Shown here in pieces: positions 43,840 through 56,659 of a stretch of 64,000 nucleotides of DNA. The notes below the pieces were generated by a model. It was given only the letters and a program-made list of their open reading frames with translations, did not search any database and was not told the origin of the DNA. The stretch covers positions 17,683,730 through 17,747,729 of the forward strand of contig ML680053.1 in the NCBI GenBank assembly GCA_007922225.1, given 5' to 3'. A program made the translations under genes and the position numbers. Within the stretch, counting starts at the first letter, position 1, and each line of letters opens with the position of its first letter. The DNA comes from Emydura subglobosa. Taxonomy: Eukaryota; Chordata; Testudines; Chelidae.

Positions 43840-44262
43840 AATTTATGGACAGTCAGTAAAAAAATGTACAATTTTAATATTGTCCGTAAACCCGTAAATA
43901 AATGAAAATGTCCATGAAATTGGGTAGAAATAAAACAGATTGTATTTTGACATTGACTGTCATCATTCAGAATCATTTCTTGTATCATAATACTACAGTG
44001 ACCATGATTTTATCAAGTTCCTGTTTTCTATTATTGCACGTCCAAAGAACCTGATTGATTAATTAACTCCAGCTAAAACTATTGCATAATTCCAGATTCC
44101 TGGGTACAGAATATCACAAGTGAGTACACACTTTTGTGACATTGTTGTATTGTTTATAGTATATTTAGTAATGTCAGTAAAAAGTTTACTGTGTTAGTAA
44201 AAAAAATCAACTTCAGATCTTCATATCAGTAAAAACTAAAACGCATGGTTGGCAACTCTACC
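43840..44262. mobile_element. AT-rich MITE ending GGTTGGCAACTCT
   Basis: Repeated GTCAGTAAAAA words on both sides and a terminus GGTTGGCAACTCT (44248-44260). This resembles the GGTTGGCAACCCT terminus of a turtle MITE family. The left end is unclear. Confidence 0.4.
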
Positions 44263-44269
44263 AGCCCAA

Positions 44270-45390
44270 AATTACATTGGCTGTTTTGCAGCCATGTTGT
44301 ATTGCCATATCAGATCATGAGGGTTAGCAAAGTAAAGGCAGAAAGCAATCACATTTAATAATATAGAGACTGTGAACTGTAATTAAAGGCTAATAATTAT
44401 ACTGCAATAAATTTTCTGGTAACTACCAGCAATTCATATCTGGAGGTTGGCTACATTACAGAACTACTTATTACGTCTTTGTACAGTTAATAAATGTATT
44501 TTTAAAGACAGGTATATTATGTTGTATTTACACTATAATTACACTCAATTATATCAGTTATGTCATTTATTATTAATTAGCTGGATCAAAATGCATACCT
44601 ACAGTGTAATTACACTGAAGCTGAAGTGTCATTATAGTTGCTGTGTTGTAAAATGTAGCCCATAAATTGTAACATAGCTAATATAGGCTTCTCTAGTGCA
44701 CCTTAACTGAAGCTTCCACTTTAACTTCCCACAAAATTCATCTTTCATGCTATCACATTCTGTAATCCATGAATGCTAAATTCTCCAGCAATCAATAAGA
44801 CTATTTGAGAACAAAGGTACTATTCAGCAGGAATAAGGGTGGGAGACTTTAGCCATAAAGTAAATAAAAAGTTTCATCAAACGGTATTATACATTCAACT
44901 AAATAATAATGACTATTTACTGCTCTATAACACCAATGCCAATTAAATAGGATAAAGAAACTAGTTGCTTACATCTGTCACCATGGTGCAGACATTCTCT
45001 TCGTAGCCTTTTGAGCAAGCAATTGACATTTTACAAAAATAATCTGACTTTTTGAAAAAACGTATACCGGTTCCTTAGTTACTAATGAACAGAGTTGGCC
45101 TGAGGGCACTTTAGCCAATGCATGCAGTACAGAAATAGACACAATGCCTGCAACAATCTATTTAATCCATCTATAACCCAGCGTGAGACACAATTATGTA
45201 GTCTGGCAAGAGAGGGGCAGAAGCTTAGAGGCTGAAACTGGCAGTGGATAATGATTAGGGATCAGAAAACTGGTTTGGCTACAAAAATAATTTCTTCAAA
45301 ACTTTGCTTAAAACTAGAATTGAACCTAAACTTTTCTTAATATTCAAGTGAAGTTAATCCTTTAAAGTTATTGTTGCTCACGTTCATGTA
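44270..45390. other. No gene recognised
   Basis: AT-rich, non-coding; no repeat family identified. Confidence 0.45.
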
Positions 45391-45394
45391 CCAC

Positions 45395-45625
45395 CAAGTT
45401 GTAGCAGGGAGGAATGATGATCCAGTGGGTAAGGTATTAGCTTGGAACTCAGGAGAATTTGCATCACTTCCCTACACAACCACAGGCTTCATGTGTGACT
45501 ATGGCAATCTCAGTTCCACATCTGTAAAATGGGGATAACACTTATCTACCTCATGGGATCTTCTGAGGTAAAATATAGTAAAGCTCGTGAAGTGGTCAGT
45601 TATGATGGTAACGTGGGCTAAAGAA
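45395..45625 (+). mobile_element. MIR-like SINE
   Basis: The tRNA-like head (CAGTGGGTAAGGTATTAGC) is followed by the core (TGTGTGACTATGGCAATCTC) and the well-conserved CATCTGTAAAATGGGGATAA and TACCTCATGGGATCTTCTGA blocks. This is the canonical MIR order. Confidence 0.85.
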
Positions 45626-45899
45626 CTAATGAAAGTATTGAAGACTATGAAAAAGACAGCTGTTGTAATATTTCCAGTTGTCAGATGAGGGGTTGTGTCA
45701 CTTCTTCCCTATTACCCTGGATGTCTTAACATGCTCTGCTGCTGCTTTAGTTCCCTTGTTTTTATACTCCCAGCCAGTATACAAGCCTGCACTGAATATT
45801 GGTGTGATAAGCCATCCTGGACCAGCAGCTCTTACTCCAGCTTGCTTGTTACACACTCTGTGTCTTCATCAGCCTTGGATACACATGGCAAGATGACAT

Positions 45900-46560
45900 C
45901 AATAACCCCACCCTCACCAGTTCCCTTCCCAAAACCATGTGCTCTACAATGACCAACTCTTTCCTGGACCAGTCAGAGAAATAATTGTTTGCTCCTCTAA
46001 AGAGACACAATGCACAGTTTATCATTTTAACTGGAGTTACTTATCATTTCAGTTCAAACACAACATGGGATTAAAAGTAAAACATGTTTATTAACAAAAG
46101 GAAATAGAATTTTAAGTGTGTTCGAGTTTAAAGGAAAGAGGTAGAAATGGTTACAAGCAATTACAAGTTAAAAATGATTTCTAGACACTAAGACTTAACA
46201 AATCAAGTTACAGCCTTTGTTCAATGTAGTTTCCTTACCAATATACCTTCCTGTAAAATGGCTGACCACCTCTCTCACATAATCCAAAGTGAACCTTAGA
46301 ATTGGATTCTTCTGAAGTTACTGTCCAAAATAAAGTTCATTCAGGCCATGAGAAAGATGACATGGAGCTTCCTGGGGAATTAAATTTCATGCTGGTTTCT
46401 TCCCTTGCTGATGTTTGCAAATTGATGTTTCCTGCAGTTTTCTCCATCTTTTGTGATTCTGAGTGGTTATCTCCTCTTGTTGGCTTGATGGACCTGTTTA
46501 CCTTCTATGTAAAGTGCATTCCCTTTGTCTAGGGTGAGGTATCTTTAGCACTGCCTGGCA
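45900..46560 (-). mobile_element. LTR-like block (weak)
   Basis: On the minus strand GTTAATAAACATG (46084-46096) gives a polyadenylation signal in the same sequence context as the LTR-like blocks near 60.7 and 62.5 kb. There are no recognised ends. Confidence 0.3.
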
Positions 46561-46564
46561 GATA

Positions 46565-48780
46565 CACTTTAAGAACATAAATACCAATATGTCTGTAATT
46601 TTGAAATTGTCCCCCATACATATGCCATGAAGTAATATTAATGATCAGTATATTAGATTTCTAATGATATTTTATATGACATATTTTAGATACAGGTTAT
46701 GACATTAGTGAGTTGGAGCACACTCAGCTGGTCAGGCCAGCTGAAACTCACTACCACTGGTCCTGTGCCCTCTTGCATTGGGATGCTGTTAGGGTCACAT
46801 CAGTTCTCACAGGGACACCGGGAATTCTTGAGAAGTTTTATTCTGGTTTTGAAGACCTATGAGATTCAGCTAGTTCAACATAAGCTTTGACAAAGCATCT
46901 AAACTTGTCATTGTTTGTCAGAAGAGAGCCAAACCTCTGAAGCTTTTGAGGTTCACTCTTTAGTGAGTAAGAGAATTCTGCCAACTACTCCCTGTTTAGA
47001 AAAATCTATATTTAAGCCACAAGCCAAATGAAAACATTTAAAAAGTGTAATTATAACCTAAAATGAGCTCCTTAAATATAGATATTTTTTCATGTAATTG
47101 CCAGTGGAAATTATTTGTGAGACATTTTAAAGAAAAGCAGTGTTCAAGCAGCTTGCACTCGTGTCCTGGGAAGCTTAACTTTGATTAGGCTGTGGTTGAC
47201 AGGAATTTGTCCTCTTGTTCAGAAGGTATGTTTTAACCTTTTTTCAAGCCTCCTACTGGAGTCAAAGCTAAATTTACAGTCCTGACATTTCCAGTTGCCT
47301 TTAAATATCCTGGTAACTAGCTATTTAAACATTTTTTTTAAAGCTGCATTTTTCTCTCCTGCTTGCTGAAGTTGAAAAGGATCAAGTGTGCCATCTTGAA
47401 ATAAAGCACAAGAGTAAGTCAGGGGAAAGAAAGGGAAAAGAACAATATTGAATATGATACAAACATAGCTGGGAGGAAATCACTGTCATTTTTGGTACTA
47501 GGAAGGGGCCTGGATTGATCTGGCCCCCCCCCCAACATTGTGAACAACAACAACAACAAAAATCTAATCTGTGATCTGATCTTCACTGTGCTGAGTGTCC
47601 TCAACTTCCAATGAGTCCAGATTGCAAGAGGTGCTGAGCAGTAAGGTAGGAAATTCAGGCTGAAGTACCTTACTCCATGATTATTCCCACTGAACTCAAA
47701 GGGACTCCTCACAAAGTAAGCGACTACCCAGTGGAAGAGTTGCAGAAGCTATCCCTGTTAAAAACAGTTATGCAGTGCTGTTAAAGTACAGGATTTGTGA
47801 GGAGAAAATGACAGTTTGGCTAGGGCATCTCACAAAGAACATATGACCAAATTATGCTCTCAGGACTTAGTCCTCTGAGGTGATATGTGTATTTTACACC
47901 AAAGAATGTTGAGTATACAACACTCCCTAGAAGATACAGTGCATTTATGCACAGTCCCTCTAAGAGAGGCATAGGAAGTGACTCTGAGGTATTGGCTCAC
48001 TCTGAAAATGTGTGTGCTAAGCTGTGCTGCTGAGAGCAGAGTGTGTATTTGAAAGCCTTGTTAAAAAAAAGGCTTTTAATTTACCCTATCCTGTGTGGGT
48101 ATCCATTCCTACGAGCAGTCTAATGAAAGACAATACAGAAGGCAAACAGCACCATGCAGGATTCACCCCTCAGTTACACCCAGGTAATTGAGAGCAAAAG
48201 CTAGTCCACTCGTAGAAAGTTTTGAAGGAGATTAATTCCAAACAACCACATTTCTTCAGCACTTGGTCAGGGGAAGGATTAAAGCCAATGCAGCAAATGA
48301 GAACAAACCCACATTATGGGGTATGTTTGTTTTCATAACATGATTTTCTGTTAAATTGAAGCCTTTTAGAAAATCATATCAGGCTGGCTTATTCTAATGT
48401 TAGTAATACACTTTATTGCAGTGAGAGGAATTAGTGCTATGAGCTCAGTAGGTCATCAATAATGGTTATAAGTTTAGAATGTGTATCCCCTTTTAAAAAA
48501 TAAATATATAAACCCTCATCTTTATTCTTTGTACATTTTCTGCAGAAGAGGAGGAAGACCATATCTAGAAGAAGAAGTTAGCACTGCTGTCTCTGTCTCC
48601 CAATGCATTTTCTGCTTGCCATCTAATTTATAATGTATGTTTCTTGGGACAGGGACCATTAGTCTGATTCTCTGCTGCTTTGCATCCTCATATAGTCACT
48701 TACCTTTGTAAAAAGTGGGTATAAAATGCTTCCATCACAAGTGCAAATAATGCAGAAAGTGCAAAGCAGTAGAGAATCAG
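46565..48780. other. No gene recognised
   Basis: Non-coding. A C10 run (47524-47533) and an (AAC)n run (47543-47560) are present. Frames of up to 97 codons on the minus strand (47419-47712) have no domain. Confidence 0.45.
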
Positions 48781-48875
48781 GGCCAGATCTTCAGTTGGTG
48801 TAACTCTCATTAGCCCCACTGAGTCTGCAAATCAAGGAAGTGACACTGATTTACACCAGCTGAGGATCTGTCTCC
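48781..48875. repeat. Palindromic MITE
   Basis: Ends GCCAGATCTTCAGTTGGTGT and TTTACACCAGCTGAGGATCT are near-complementary over about 22 bases. The middle is a diverged CCACTGAGT core. This is the clearest copy of the family in the window. Confidence 0.75.
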
Positions 48876-49094
48876 CATACCTCCTTCTGCCTTGTACGGA
48901 ACCAAGCACTCTATCGGGCTCAATAAATTTGTATTAAAAACTGTACAGAAAGTAACAATATGCTCCTGTTGATATGTGTCTGGCGTTGTGTTTCAGAGAG
49001 AGCACAAGTACCTTGTGAGGTGTAGTTACTACGGTGATACTTTCTTAATTAATAGCCCATTAAATAGCATCATAAAACATATACCTCATTTGCC

Positions 49095-49240
49095 CGTAAA
49101 TTGCCAATGTCAATGGGATTTGAGCACTTAATAGCCTAAGTCCTATTGACTTTCAATGAGGTTTAGGAGCCTAAGTCACTTTTGAAAATGGGACTTAGCC
49201 ATTCAAGTCCCTAAGGCCTTGTAATGCTGAGTGAAGCAAC
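49095..49240. repeat. CCTAAGTC-type short repeat
   Basis: GAGCACTTAATAGCCTAAGT, CTATTGACTTTCAATGAGGT, GGAGCCTAAGTCACTTTTGA and TGGGACTTAGCC are alternating direct and inverted copies of CCTAAGTC/GACTTAGG. The family is also present at 20310-20430 and inside 37895-38645. Confidence 0.55.
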
Positions 49241-49250
49241 ACTTAGATAC

Positions 49251-49591
49251 TAGAGCTGGTTGGGAATTTTCAGTCAGAATGATTTTCCAATGAAAAATAC
49301 CTTTTCCACAATATCAAAATTTCAGTGTCATCAGAAAATTTAGATTTTTCCATCACAGAACTGTTTACAGCTCCCCTAAAACCTTGATTGCCTACCAAGC
49401 AAGCTGTGGGGAAGCCCAGGTTTCCAGGCTCCATGGTTCTGCTGAAATTCACCAGACAGGCAGGCAGCCAGGGATCCCAAAGCAAAATATTGCAGAATTT
49501 TAGGCACTATGGCAAATTTCAAATTTGGGTTTTTTTGTCCGATTCAGGATAGAAACATTTTCCAAAAACTCAAAATTTTTCTTTAGCTCCA
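49251..49591. mobile_element. hAT-like MITE, TAGAGCTGGT family
   Basis: Left end TAGAGCTGGTTGGGAATTTT and right end TTTCTTTAGCTCCA. The flanking octamers TTAGATAC (49243-49250) and CTAAATAC (49592-49599) agree at 6 of 8 bases, both differences being transitions, consistent with an old 8-bp target-site duplication. The arms are A/T-rich with a GC-richer core (49370-49470). Confidence 0.6.
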
Positions 49592-49631
49592 CTAAATACC
49601 TTTTGTAATCTCGTCTTATATGGCTAAATTT

Positions 49632-49650
49632 AAAAAAAAAAAAAAAAAAA
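49632..49650. repeat. Poly-A run (19 A)
   Basis: 19 consecutive A, close to the following minus-orientation SINE fragment. Confidence 0.95.
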
Positions 49651-49689
49651 GAGGCAGAAAGTTGTAAGCCACATTTGAAACTTCTCATG

Positions 49690-49790
49690 TAAGTGACTCA
49701 CAGAGACAGAGGCAAGATTTGAACCAAGGGGTCCCAGCTCCTACCTATGTCCCCTGCTCTGTCCACTAGATATCAATGCCTCCATTAGCA
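49690..49790 (-). mobile_element. tRNA-derived SINE head
   Basis: The complement carries a B-box-like GGTTCAAATCTTGCC (from 49715-49730) and, farther on, an A-box-like region (TCTAGTGGACAGAGCAGGG). This is a tRNA-like head in minus orientation. Confidence 0.6.
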
Positions 49791-50671
49791 GCAATGAAAG
49801 TTAGTAAAATTATTTAGTAATGGTACATTATTTCCTATGTAAATAGTGCTGAAGAAGCCAAACAGTTTAAAATGCAGCTGAAGAAAATAATTCATACGTC
49901 TGGACTGCAAGCCAGATAATAGTACTTGGAGAAATACCAGTTAGTTTCTTAATGATCTAGATCCAGGATTTAGCTTTATATTGTATCCTGAAATAAAGTT
50001 GAGATGCTGTAAAAGACTTGATGATCCAAAGTCTGAAACATAAGGAGGTGAACAATTATTCCCTCAGAATATTACTACCATTGCTACTGCTAATAATAAT
50101 ACTTAGCATTTTTCACATGTAGAGATCCAAATGCTTCTATGTGCGCTTGATTTGATAACCTTTGTGGAGGTGTCAAGGATTGATTCCTTCTGGATCCTTG
50201 GCCACAGTTTCATGCATTATGTTATTGATGGAATGGCAATTTAATCCAATATATGTGCTCTGTGCAAAACCCACAGGAATACCTTTTCCCACCACATACC
50301 TTTAGCTCACTCAGCCACACTATGTATTTTCGCTCTGCTCTTGCTCCTTTACACCAGAGGCATCCATTTTCACATCGCACAGAAATCCCCTGCCTTTGAA
50401 ATAAATGCACATTTTGAAAGCATTTGCCTGGAGGTCATATGTGACATGGCATATATCCAGAAAGCTGCTTCATAGTGAACAAGGAGCACTGTTAGAGGTG
50501 CTAAGGTTGGAAAGGCTCTTTGAAAAATGTATCACTTCAAACTGTAGGGGTCTTTACTATCAAATGGAAAGGTAGAATTTGGAAAATATATTGAGATTTT
50601 CATGTTGTAGTCAGTTTCTAAGTGGGGCAGGAATCTTTTAATGATTTCACCATCTGCATTTATCACATTAT

Positions 50672-50800
50672 AGGTGAAATTCACCTATGTGCAGAAGGCC
50701 ACGTGCTGATACCCTCAAAACAAGGCTTAAGGAGGATGTAAATGGTACATAGGTCTTAAAATGGTTCTCCACTTGAGTTTGAATTTCACCCATGTAGTCT
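50672..50800. repeat. Short inverted-repeat element
   Basis: GGTGAAATTCACCTATGTGC at the left and GAATTTCACCCATGTAG at the right. The interior CAAAACAAGGCTTAAGGAGG resembles a turtle MITE I recall, class unknown. Confidence 0.4.
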
Positions 50801-50995
50801 TAAATATCAAAGAATATGGAATGGTATCTCAAGTGAAGTGGTAAAAGCCCCATTACTGGAGTAATTTAAGAGTACACAGACAAAGTACTTAAAATATTTA
50901 GTGTTGTAGGGAATGATATGTTGCTACCAGGGAAATGGACAAAATTATCTGAAAGGTTTTTTTTCCATCTCTAATTTCTATGATCATATTGAAAC
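50800..50995 (+). mobile_element. CR1 LINE 3' fragment
   Basis: + orientation. TGGAATGGTATCTCAAGTGA, GCCCCATTACTGGAGTAATT and the tail TTTCCATCTCTAATTTCTAT-GATCATATT fit a CR1 ORF2 end and 3' region, diverged. Confidence 0.65.
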
Positions 50996-50999
50996 ATTG

Positions 51000-53370
51000 T
51001 TTAGGACAAAATGAGTTGCTGGATTTAATCTGGCAAAGGATATAGGTAACATCTATTCTCTAGGCACCATATGGTGAAGAGCCAGACACATGTGTAGTGC
51101 AATCTTTTAAAATCCAAAATCATGATACGTAATCACTACTACAACTGTATTATGTAATATGCAAAGTTTCCAGTTTTCTTGACTCTGTGTTTTTAAAACA
51201 ATTTTCATGAATCAGATATAAATTCACTGGAAGAATTGCTAGGAAAAGCAGTGAAGATGGAAAAAATGGAAACAGTAATTGCTTAATTCCCCTTTCTTAA
51301 TTTACTTACCATTTGAATGTCACATACAATTCATATGCAAACAGTACAAAGCAAAACATCTTGTACATAAACTGTAGGATGATGACAACATCTGTGTATC
51401 TCGCTCTCAAATGTAAACACATAAACATAGGCCTGCAAGCATTTATACACATGAGTAATTCTTCTGAACTAAAATGTTGACTTCAAATATTTAAAATGGT
51501 CTAGTTATCAAATGTTAAGAGCTGAATATTTTTCATGTAGATATCTATCTGGATACATATGTAGTCCCTATTAACATAATATCTGAACACCTCCATATCT
51601 CTACTGCCATTCATATTCCAATACCCTAACAAAGGATAATTCTTTCCCCTTCAGTAGATCTGCTAATGTCTGCAGGAAAAAAACCCTGCATTGGTTAAGA
51701 TCAGTTAGAACAGCGCTTCTGAAGGGACCATGTACACTAACCCAATTTAGAACTTGGATGTTAATTTCAGATCTGTGAAATTCTCTAACAAAACTTTTCT
51801 TATAAACAGTTAAGGAGTCCATCTGAAACCCCAAAACACTCCAGAATCCCAGCATCTGAATATGTGGAAATGAACAGACAAGGGATCCAACATGGTTATC
51901 ATTGTCCCCTGGTATGGTCAAAATATATTCAAAGATCAAATGATAAGTTAGTAGAAAATGACTGGAAACGTCTCTCTTGAACAGGTGGTGGAACCTTATA
52001 CTAACTTAATATTTTATTTTGAACTTCCACTTTTGAAAACTGGAGGGCACTAAGTTAAGGTATAGTTGGTAATGTAGGTCAGATGGGGAAATAGGAATGA
52101 AGAAATGTTGAATGGTGTGGGAACTGGCTTGGTCTTTTAACTGTTCATTTTCAGAGATGTCAGGATTGTGTTTTTAAAAGGTGAAGAATTTTTGTAAAGA
52201 AAGTCTGATGTTTGATTTGAGGTATCAGCTGGACTCCACTGAAACACACTCTCTTATCATAACTTTTTTCTAACAAAGTTTTTTTGTTTGGAAACATATT
52301 ATTGGTGGTACAGTCATGTCTCTAGTTAAGATTGCTTGACACTTTCCATTATAAGACCCTGTTTGCTGTTGCTTATAACTTTACCAGACTAACCAACTGG
52401 TCTAAGGTTTTCGTTGACAAGTATCTGCCTCAGGCTGAAATTTTTTTGAGGAAAATTTCAGCAAAAACAGTTCAGCCATTTCTCTGAATGATGTTAGAGA
52501 AAAATAAATTGTTTTGCCCAAGTTAAAATACCCAAGCAACGATTTCACTGAGAAGCTCTACTAAATCTATGCTGTAGAACAGGCTCTTGAAAGATGACAG
52601 GGGTGTCATTCTATATCAGGGATGCCTTTTGCTGTCCCCATGAAAATCTGCTTAAAGTTGGCTCTGTTGAACAGCACCTGGCAATATCAATTTTCACATG
52701 CTCACTAGAGATTTATTAGCATTTGTCAGATAGACTCTCTGAGGATACCATCTGCACTGAGCATGCTCTGGTCTGGGACTGAAGGGGGCAGAGCATGACT
52801 TCCCTGTAATGGCTCCTCCTGGCAGCCAGAGCTGCTGGGCACAGGAACTGACTGCAGGATTACAGTCTGTTCCGCGATGTCAATATTTCCCTGGCTGGTG
52901 CTCAGGCAGCATGGAGGAGGTAGTGGAAGCAACCTGACTAGAATGGAGAGGGGAGCACATTGGCTGGCTCTTGTTTTCTCCATACTTGTTTTTCATAGGA
53001 ACTGTAGTCTACTGCACCTTACTTAGAGCGGTCTAAGCTTTACCAGCGTCCTTCAACATTGATGGATTTTACTACTTCTTCCTATTTCACCTTATTTACT
53101 ACTGTTCTTAGTTTCTACAAATCTGTTTTCCCGAATTCTACTACCCTGTAATGTTTCATTACTCAAATAAACACTGCTTGGATTATTTAAATTAGAAATA
53201 CCTTGGTCCCTGATGTTCTAAACAAATGAAACAAAGGATCAAATTAAGCAGTGACCAAATCAACTGCGCCCTGTGATTGTGTAGATAGATTAGATTTCAA
53301 ATATGTATTCAGGGAGATATCCACTAACCTTCAGTAAGTATTGTATTATTTTATGACTCAAAAGGTACTA
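51000..53370. other. No gene recognised
   Basis: AT-rich with one GC-richer patch (52740-52985). An 85-codon frame on minus there has no recognisable domain. No repeat family assigned. Confidence 0.45.
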
Positions 53371-53372
53371 CT

Positions 53373-53673
53373 CACTGTTGCCAACTTTCATTGTATTGCG
53401 AGTCTCATGATATTCAATATTTTTCTTTAAACGTCAGCTTTTGGAATCAGGTTATTACTGGAGAAACTAAGCTGTCATTAAAAAAAGTATGTTTCCAGCT
53501 TCTAAGTTGCAGAAAAAAGCTAGAAAATGTGAGTACTAAATTTTCCAACAACAGGAGACAAAGAAATAGAATCCAACTTTTATTATTTTTAAAATCTCTT
53601 CATTTTTAAAGTCAGTCTCATGATTTTGGGGACCTGACTCTTTATAATTGAACTCTTGGGGTTAACAATAGTG
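53373..53673. mobile_element. MITE with CACTGTTGCCAAC ends
   Basis: The left end CACTGTTGCCAAC and the complement of the right end, CACTATTGTTAAC, match at 10 of 13 bases. The interior has GAGTCTCATGATATTC and CAGTCTCATGATTTTGGGG, which I recognise as a turtle MITE signature. Class not determined; no clear target-site duplication. Confidence 0.65.
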
Positions 53674-53679
53674 TACACT

Positions 53680-55085
53680 GAGTAGACAAAGTACAGCATT
53701 ACTATCAAACAGTAAAGGAATGAAGAACTTTGACATAACCTGTTGTAAAAAAGTTTTGGACACTTCTTACTTATGTCCTTTTTTTGCATATCTAGATTTG
53801 GTAAAGTCAGGTAAGGCACATATAGGATTGGTTGCAACCAGAATGTCAGACTCAGTTTACAATACATACACTATTTCAAATAGGATACATATATATATAA
53901 ATACAAGCAAGCCAGTTATTTCTCACCACCATAACCTATACTGATATTCTCCCCAGCCCCTCACTTCGGTACTTTATTTTCCCTTGACAAATCTTGCTTG
54001 TATGGACAACATCGCAGTCCAGAAATATATTTAATATGCAGCAGACAATATTTATTCATATCTTTAGTAGTCAGCCCAGTTAGGAGTCTTTTAATTGGCT
54101 TCAATAGCTTTTGGATCTGGTCTTTAAATCAAAATAGTTTGCCTCTTCCTAATCTTAAAACCGTACATTGTTACGGCCTTTAGTAACTCCCTGTTTGTGG
54201 ATTATGATAGAAATCTAATCCTAATTCAATCTGTGTTTTTTCAATCTCTTAGACTAGCACAGGTTAAATGAAAGTCAAGAAACATCAAGGAATATCAGAA
54301 TATCAGGTATTTTTTCTTTTCCAATAGCACAAATTCCACTCCTTTCTTCAAGTGTCTAACAGCTCATTAGCACTACTCTGGATTTCTCATGTGCTGGTAA
54401 AACGAAAACCTTTAGACATCTTCCTGTAGTTATTTTAAAACCCAGAGGAAATATCTGCCTTAAGAGCTCAGAAATCTATTCTTTAAAAAATAGATAGCTT
54501 CTAAACCTTCAGGCATCCCCAGTATATGGATATTTTGTGCTATGAATTTGTTCCCCATATTATCCTGCCCATTCTATAAATATCTCTTGTCTTGCAAGAG
54601 AGAAGGCAGAGCTTTCATACAAATCCAGGAGCTCCACTGTCAAAGCAATCTTAATAACTACTTTAAATTGGTTGACAGAAAAAATACTTTTTTACAATCA
54701 CCTAAAGCCAGCTGGCCAGGAGGAAAATCAATTTTTGAATGATAGCAAAAGGGGGAGAAAACTGGAAATATTCAACCCACCTTAATCCATAGCAAAGGCA
54801 TCAAAATACCCAGTGGCAATCTGGGAACTAAATAGCCACACCACCAAACCCAAACCCCTGCAAATTGTGTACAAGACACTCAAGCCTAAAGAAAAATGTA
54901 TCCAATTATATTCAGTAAGAACAAGAGCATCTTGAAGTGGGGGGGAGGGGAGGAACAGGAAACATACACCATGAACTGATTAGACAATCCTTAGAATACA
55001 CTACATTAGGGTCACTTACAATATATTGGAAATTATTACTGGTTCCACTAATATTCTCCATTCTGATGTACAGAAAATCTCCTGT
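53680..55085. other. No gene recognised
   Basis: AT-rich, non-coding. Short alternating TA run at 53889-53899. Confidence 0.45.
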
Positions 55086-55089
55086 GAAT

Positions 55090-55263
55090 TAGAGCTGGTT
55101 GGATTTTTTGTTAAACCATGAAAAATGTAGATGAAAATGAATGAGTTTTTATGGTTTGTTTTCACCCAAATTTTTCTACAGCATTTTTTTTGTTTTTTAT
55201 TTTTTCAACAAAATAGAAAACGTTCTTGTTTTGGCAAACAAAATGAAAAATTTTAGCCAGCCA
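55090..55263. mobile_element. hAT-like MITE, TAGAGCTGGT family
   Basis: Left end TAGAGCTGGTTGGATTTTTT; the body is rich in AAAATG/TTTTTC words; the right end is near TTTTAGCCAGCCAG (55250-55263). It belongs with 49251-49591. Confidence 0.5.
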
Positions 55264-55464
55264 GGTAAAAATTGGGAGATATAGGGTTGCTGAAAATATT
55301 CATTTACCAGCCAGTTTTCAGTTGCCAAAAAATGTAATATTTTTGGTTTGTCAACAACAGAAACCCAACCCACCCAATATACATATATTCGTTGCCTGAT
55401 CTATTGATTGTATATTCACAAGAGAGATAATCATACTTAGGGAAGGTCTTCTGTCCTTGTAATG

Positions 55465-55669
55465 CAGGAGTAGTCAATTTTTTTTCCAAGGTCCAACTTT
55501 CTTGGTCAAGATATAGTCCAGGTACAAACTCCAGAAAAAACAACAACAAAAACAAACAAACAAACAAACCTAAAAATGCTAATAATGAGTAAATAAAAAG
55601 ATTTCAGGGTCTGTTCTAAAGCATCTGGTGATCTAGATTTGGCCTGCTGTCCACCTATTGACTACCCCA
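55465..55669. mobile_element. hAT-like MITE with intact ends
   Basis: A 205-base element starting CAGGAGTAGTCAAT and ending ATTGACTACCCCA. The ends are inverted repeats of about 13 bases with minor differences. With the perfect 8-bp duplication this is the best hAT-type insertion in the window. An (AAAC)n tract (55541-55569) lies inside it. Confidence 0.85.
55541..55569. repeat. (AAC/AAAC)n microsatellite
   Basis: CAACAAC followed by four to five AAAC units. Confidence 0.9.
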
Positions 55670-55679
55670 TTGTAATGTT

Positions 55680-56415
55680 TGTATTAGCATAGTTAGCAAA
55701 AACACAAACACGCCAACCTAGAAAAGTAGATAGAGATAATAGAGAATGATCAAAATGGCCAGTGTCGGAGCTTCCATATACTCACATCTTCCCTTGCAGA
55801 GACCTTAAAAGTGGTGCCACAGGTGTTCCACAATGGTCCTTTTTCTGTCATGCCAAGAAGATCCCAATGACCTAAACAATCGTTAGCTCTCTTATAGGTT
55901 TACATGGCAGTAAATATCATTCAGATCTAAACTTTCTCACCTTTAAGTAAATATTGCTGTCCCTTTTTCTGATACCAGTGTCCTATCTGGCACCAACATC
56001 ACCCTTCTACTATGTGGAAGCTGAATTCTGGTTCTTGCAGTTGAACTCTACAGTGAAGGATAAATCAGTGATGCAGAGACTGGGCACATTTTAGTGTAAC
56101 TTGCTGTATTTACATATATACCAGTCCTGGTGTAAGATGGTCAAACCACATGCTGGGCAATCCTGTCTTCCAGGGATCTCAGTTTAATGCAAATGCTTGG
56201 TTCCCATGGTCCAACTCTACCTCAAGAATTGACTGTAATCAGGGACTGAGGCAGAAAACAAACTTGCCTTCTTCTTGTACAGATCCCTCTGTCTCTAAGC
56301 AGCCTCAGGACAAAACCTTGTGTCGCCCAAAACTAACAACAATTTTTCCAAGACTCAAAATTTGTTTCATATGAAGAAACAAAAAGGACGTGGTGATGCT
56401 TGCCACAACAATATA
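55680..56415. other. No gene recognised
   Basis: Non-coding. Frames at 56150-56374 and 56320-56559 overlap and have no domain. Confidence 0.4.
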
Positions 56416-56419
56416 GATA

Positions 56420-56652
56420 AAAGTCTTAGGGGATGGCAGCATGAGCAATGGGATGGGCTAGCCACCCCAAGTACATGGTCAGGGTCTTGGATGGGCACGT
56501 ACTCGGAGCAGCTTGCCAATCCCACTGCTCATACTGCCATGACGACATTCTATTTTTAGCATGCTAGCTCACTGAGAGCTAGTGAAAACATATCTCCTCA
56601 AGCTGGGAATAACGCCTCCAGCTCTAAGTGTCAGACATGCCCTTACAAGGCT
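56420..56652. mobile_element. Harbinger-like MITE, partial
   Basis: Landmarks are GGCTAGCCACCCCAAGTAC, TAGCATGCTAGCTCACTGAG, AAGCTGGGAATAACGCCTCC and the right end TCTAAGTGTCAGACATGCCC. This is the AGTGTAGACATACCC-type terminus shared with 57994-58206. The left terminus is missing. Confidence 0.55.
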
Positions 56653-56659
56653 GAGATCC

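Larger units (their letters stand above)
55457..55677. repeat. Perfect 8-bp target-site duplication pair
   Basis: TTGTAATG at 55457-55464 and at 55670-55677 exactly flank the MITE at 55465-55669. Confidence 0.85.

Noticed and set aside
37800..50105. CRISPR-like or bacterial mobile features
   Set aside because: No regular repeat-spacer arrays, ribosome binding sites or dense coding. The window is vertebrate nuclear DNA, and the only periodic arrays are microsatellites and one minisatellite.
52726..52983. 85-codon minus-strand frame in a GC-richer patch
   Set aside because: No recognisable domain, no supporting splice context, and low information content.
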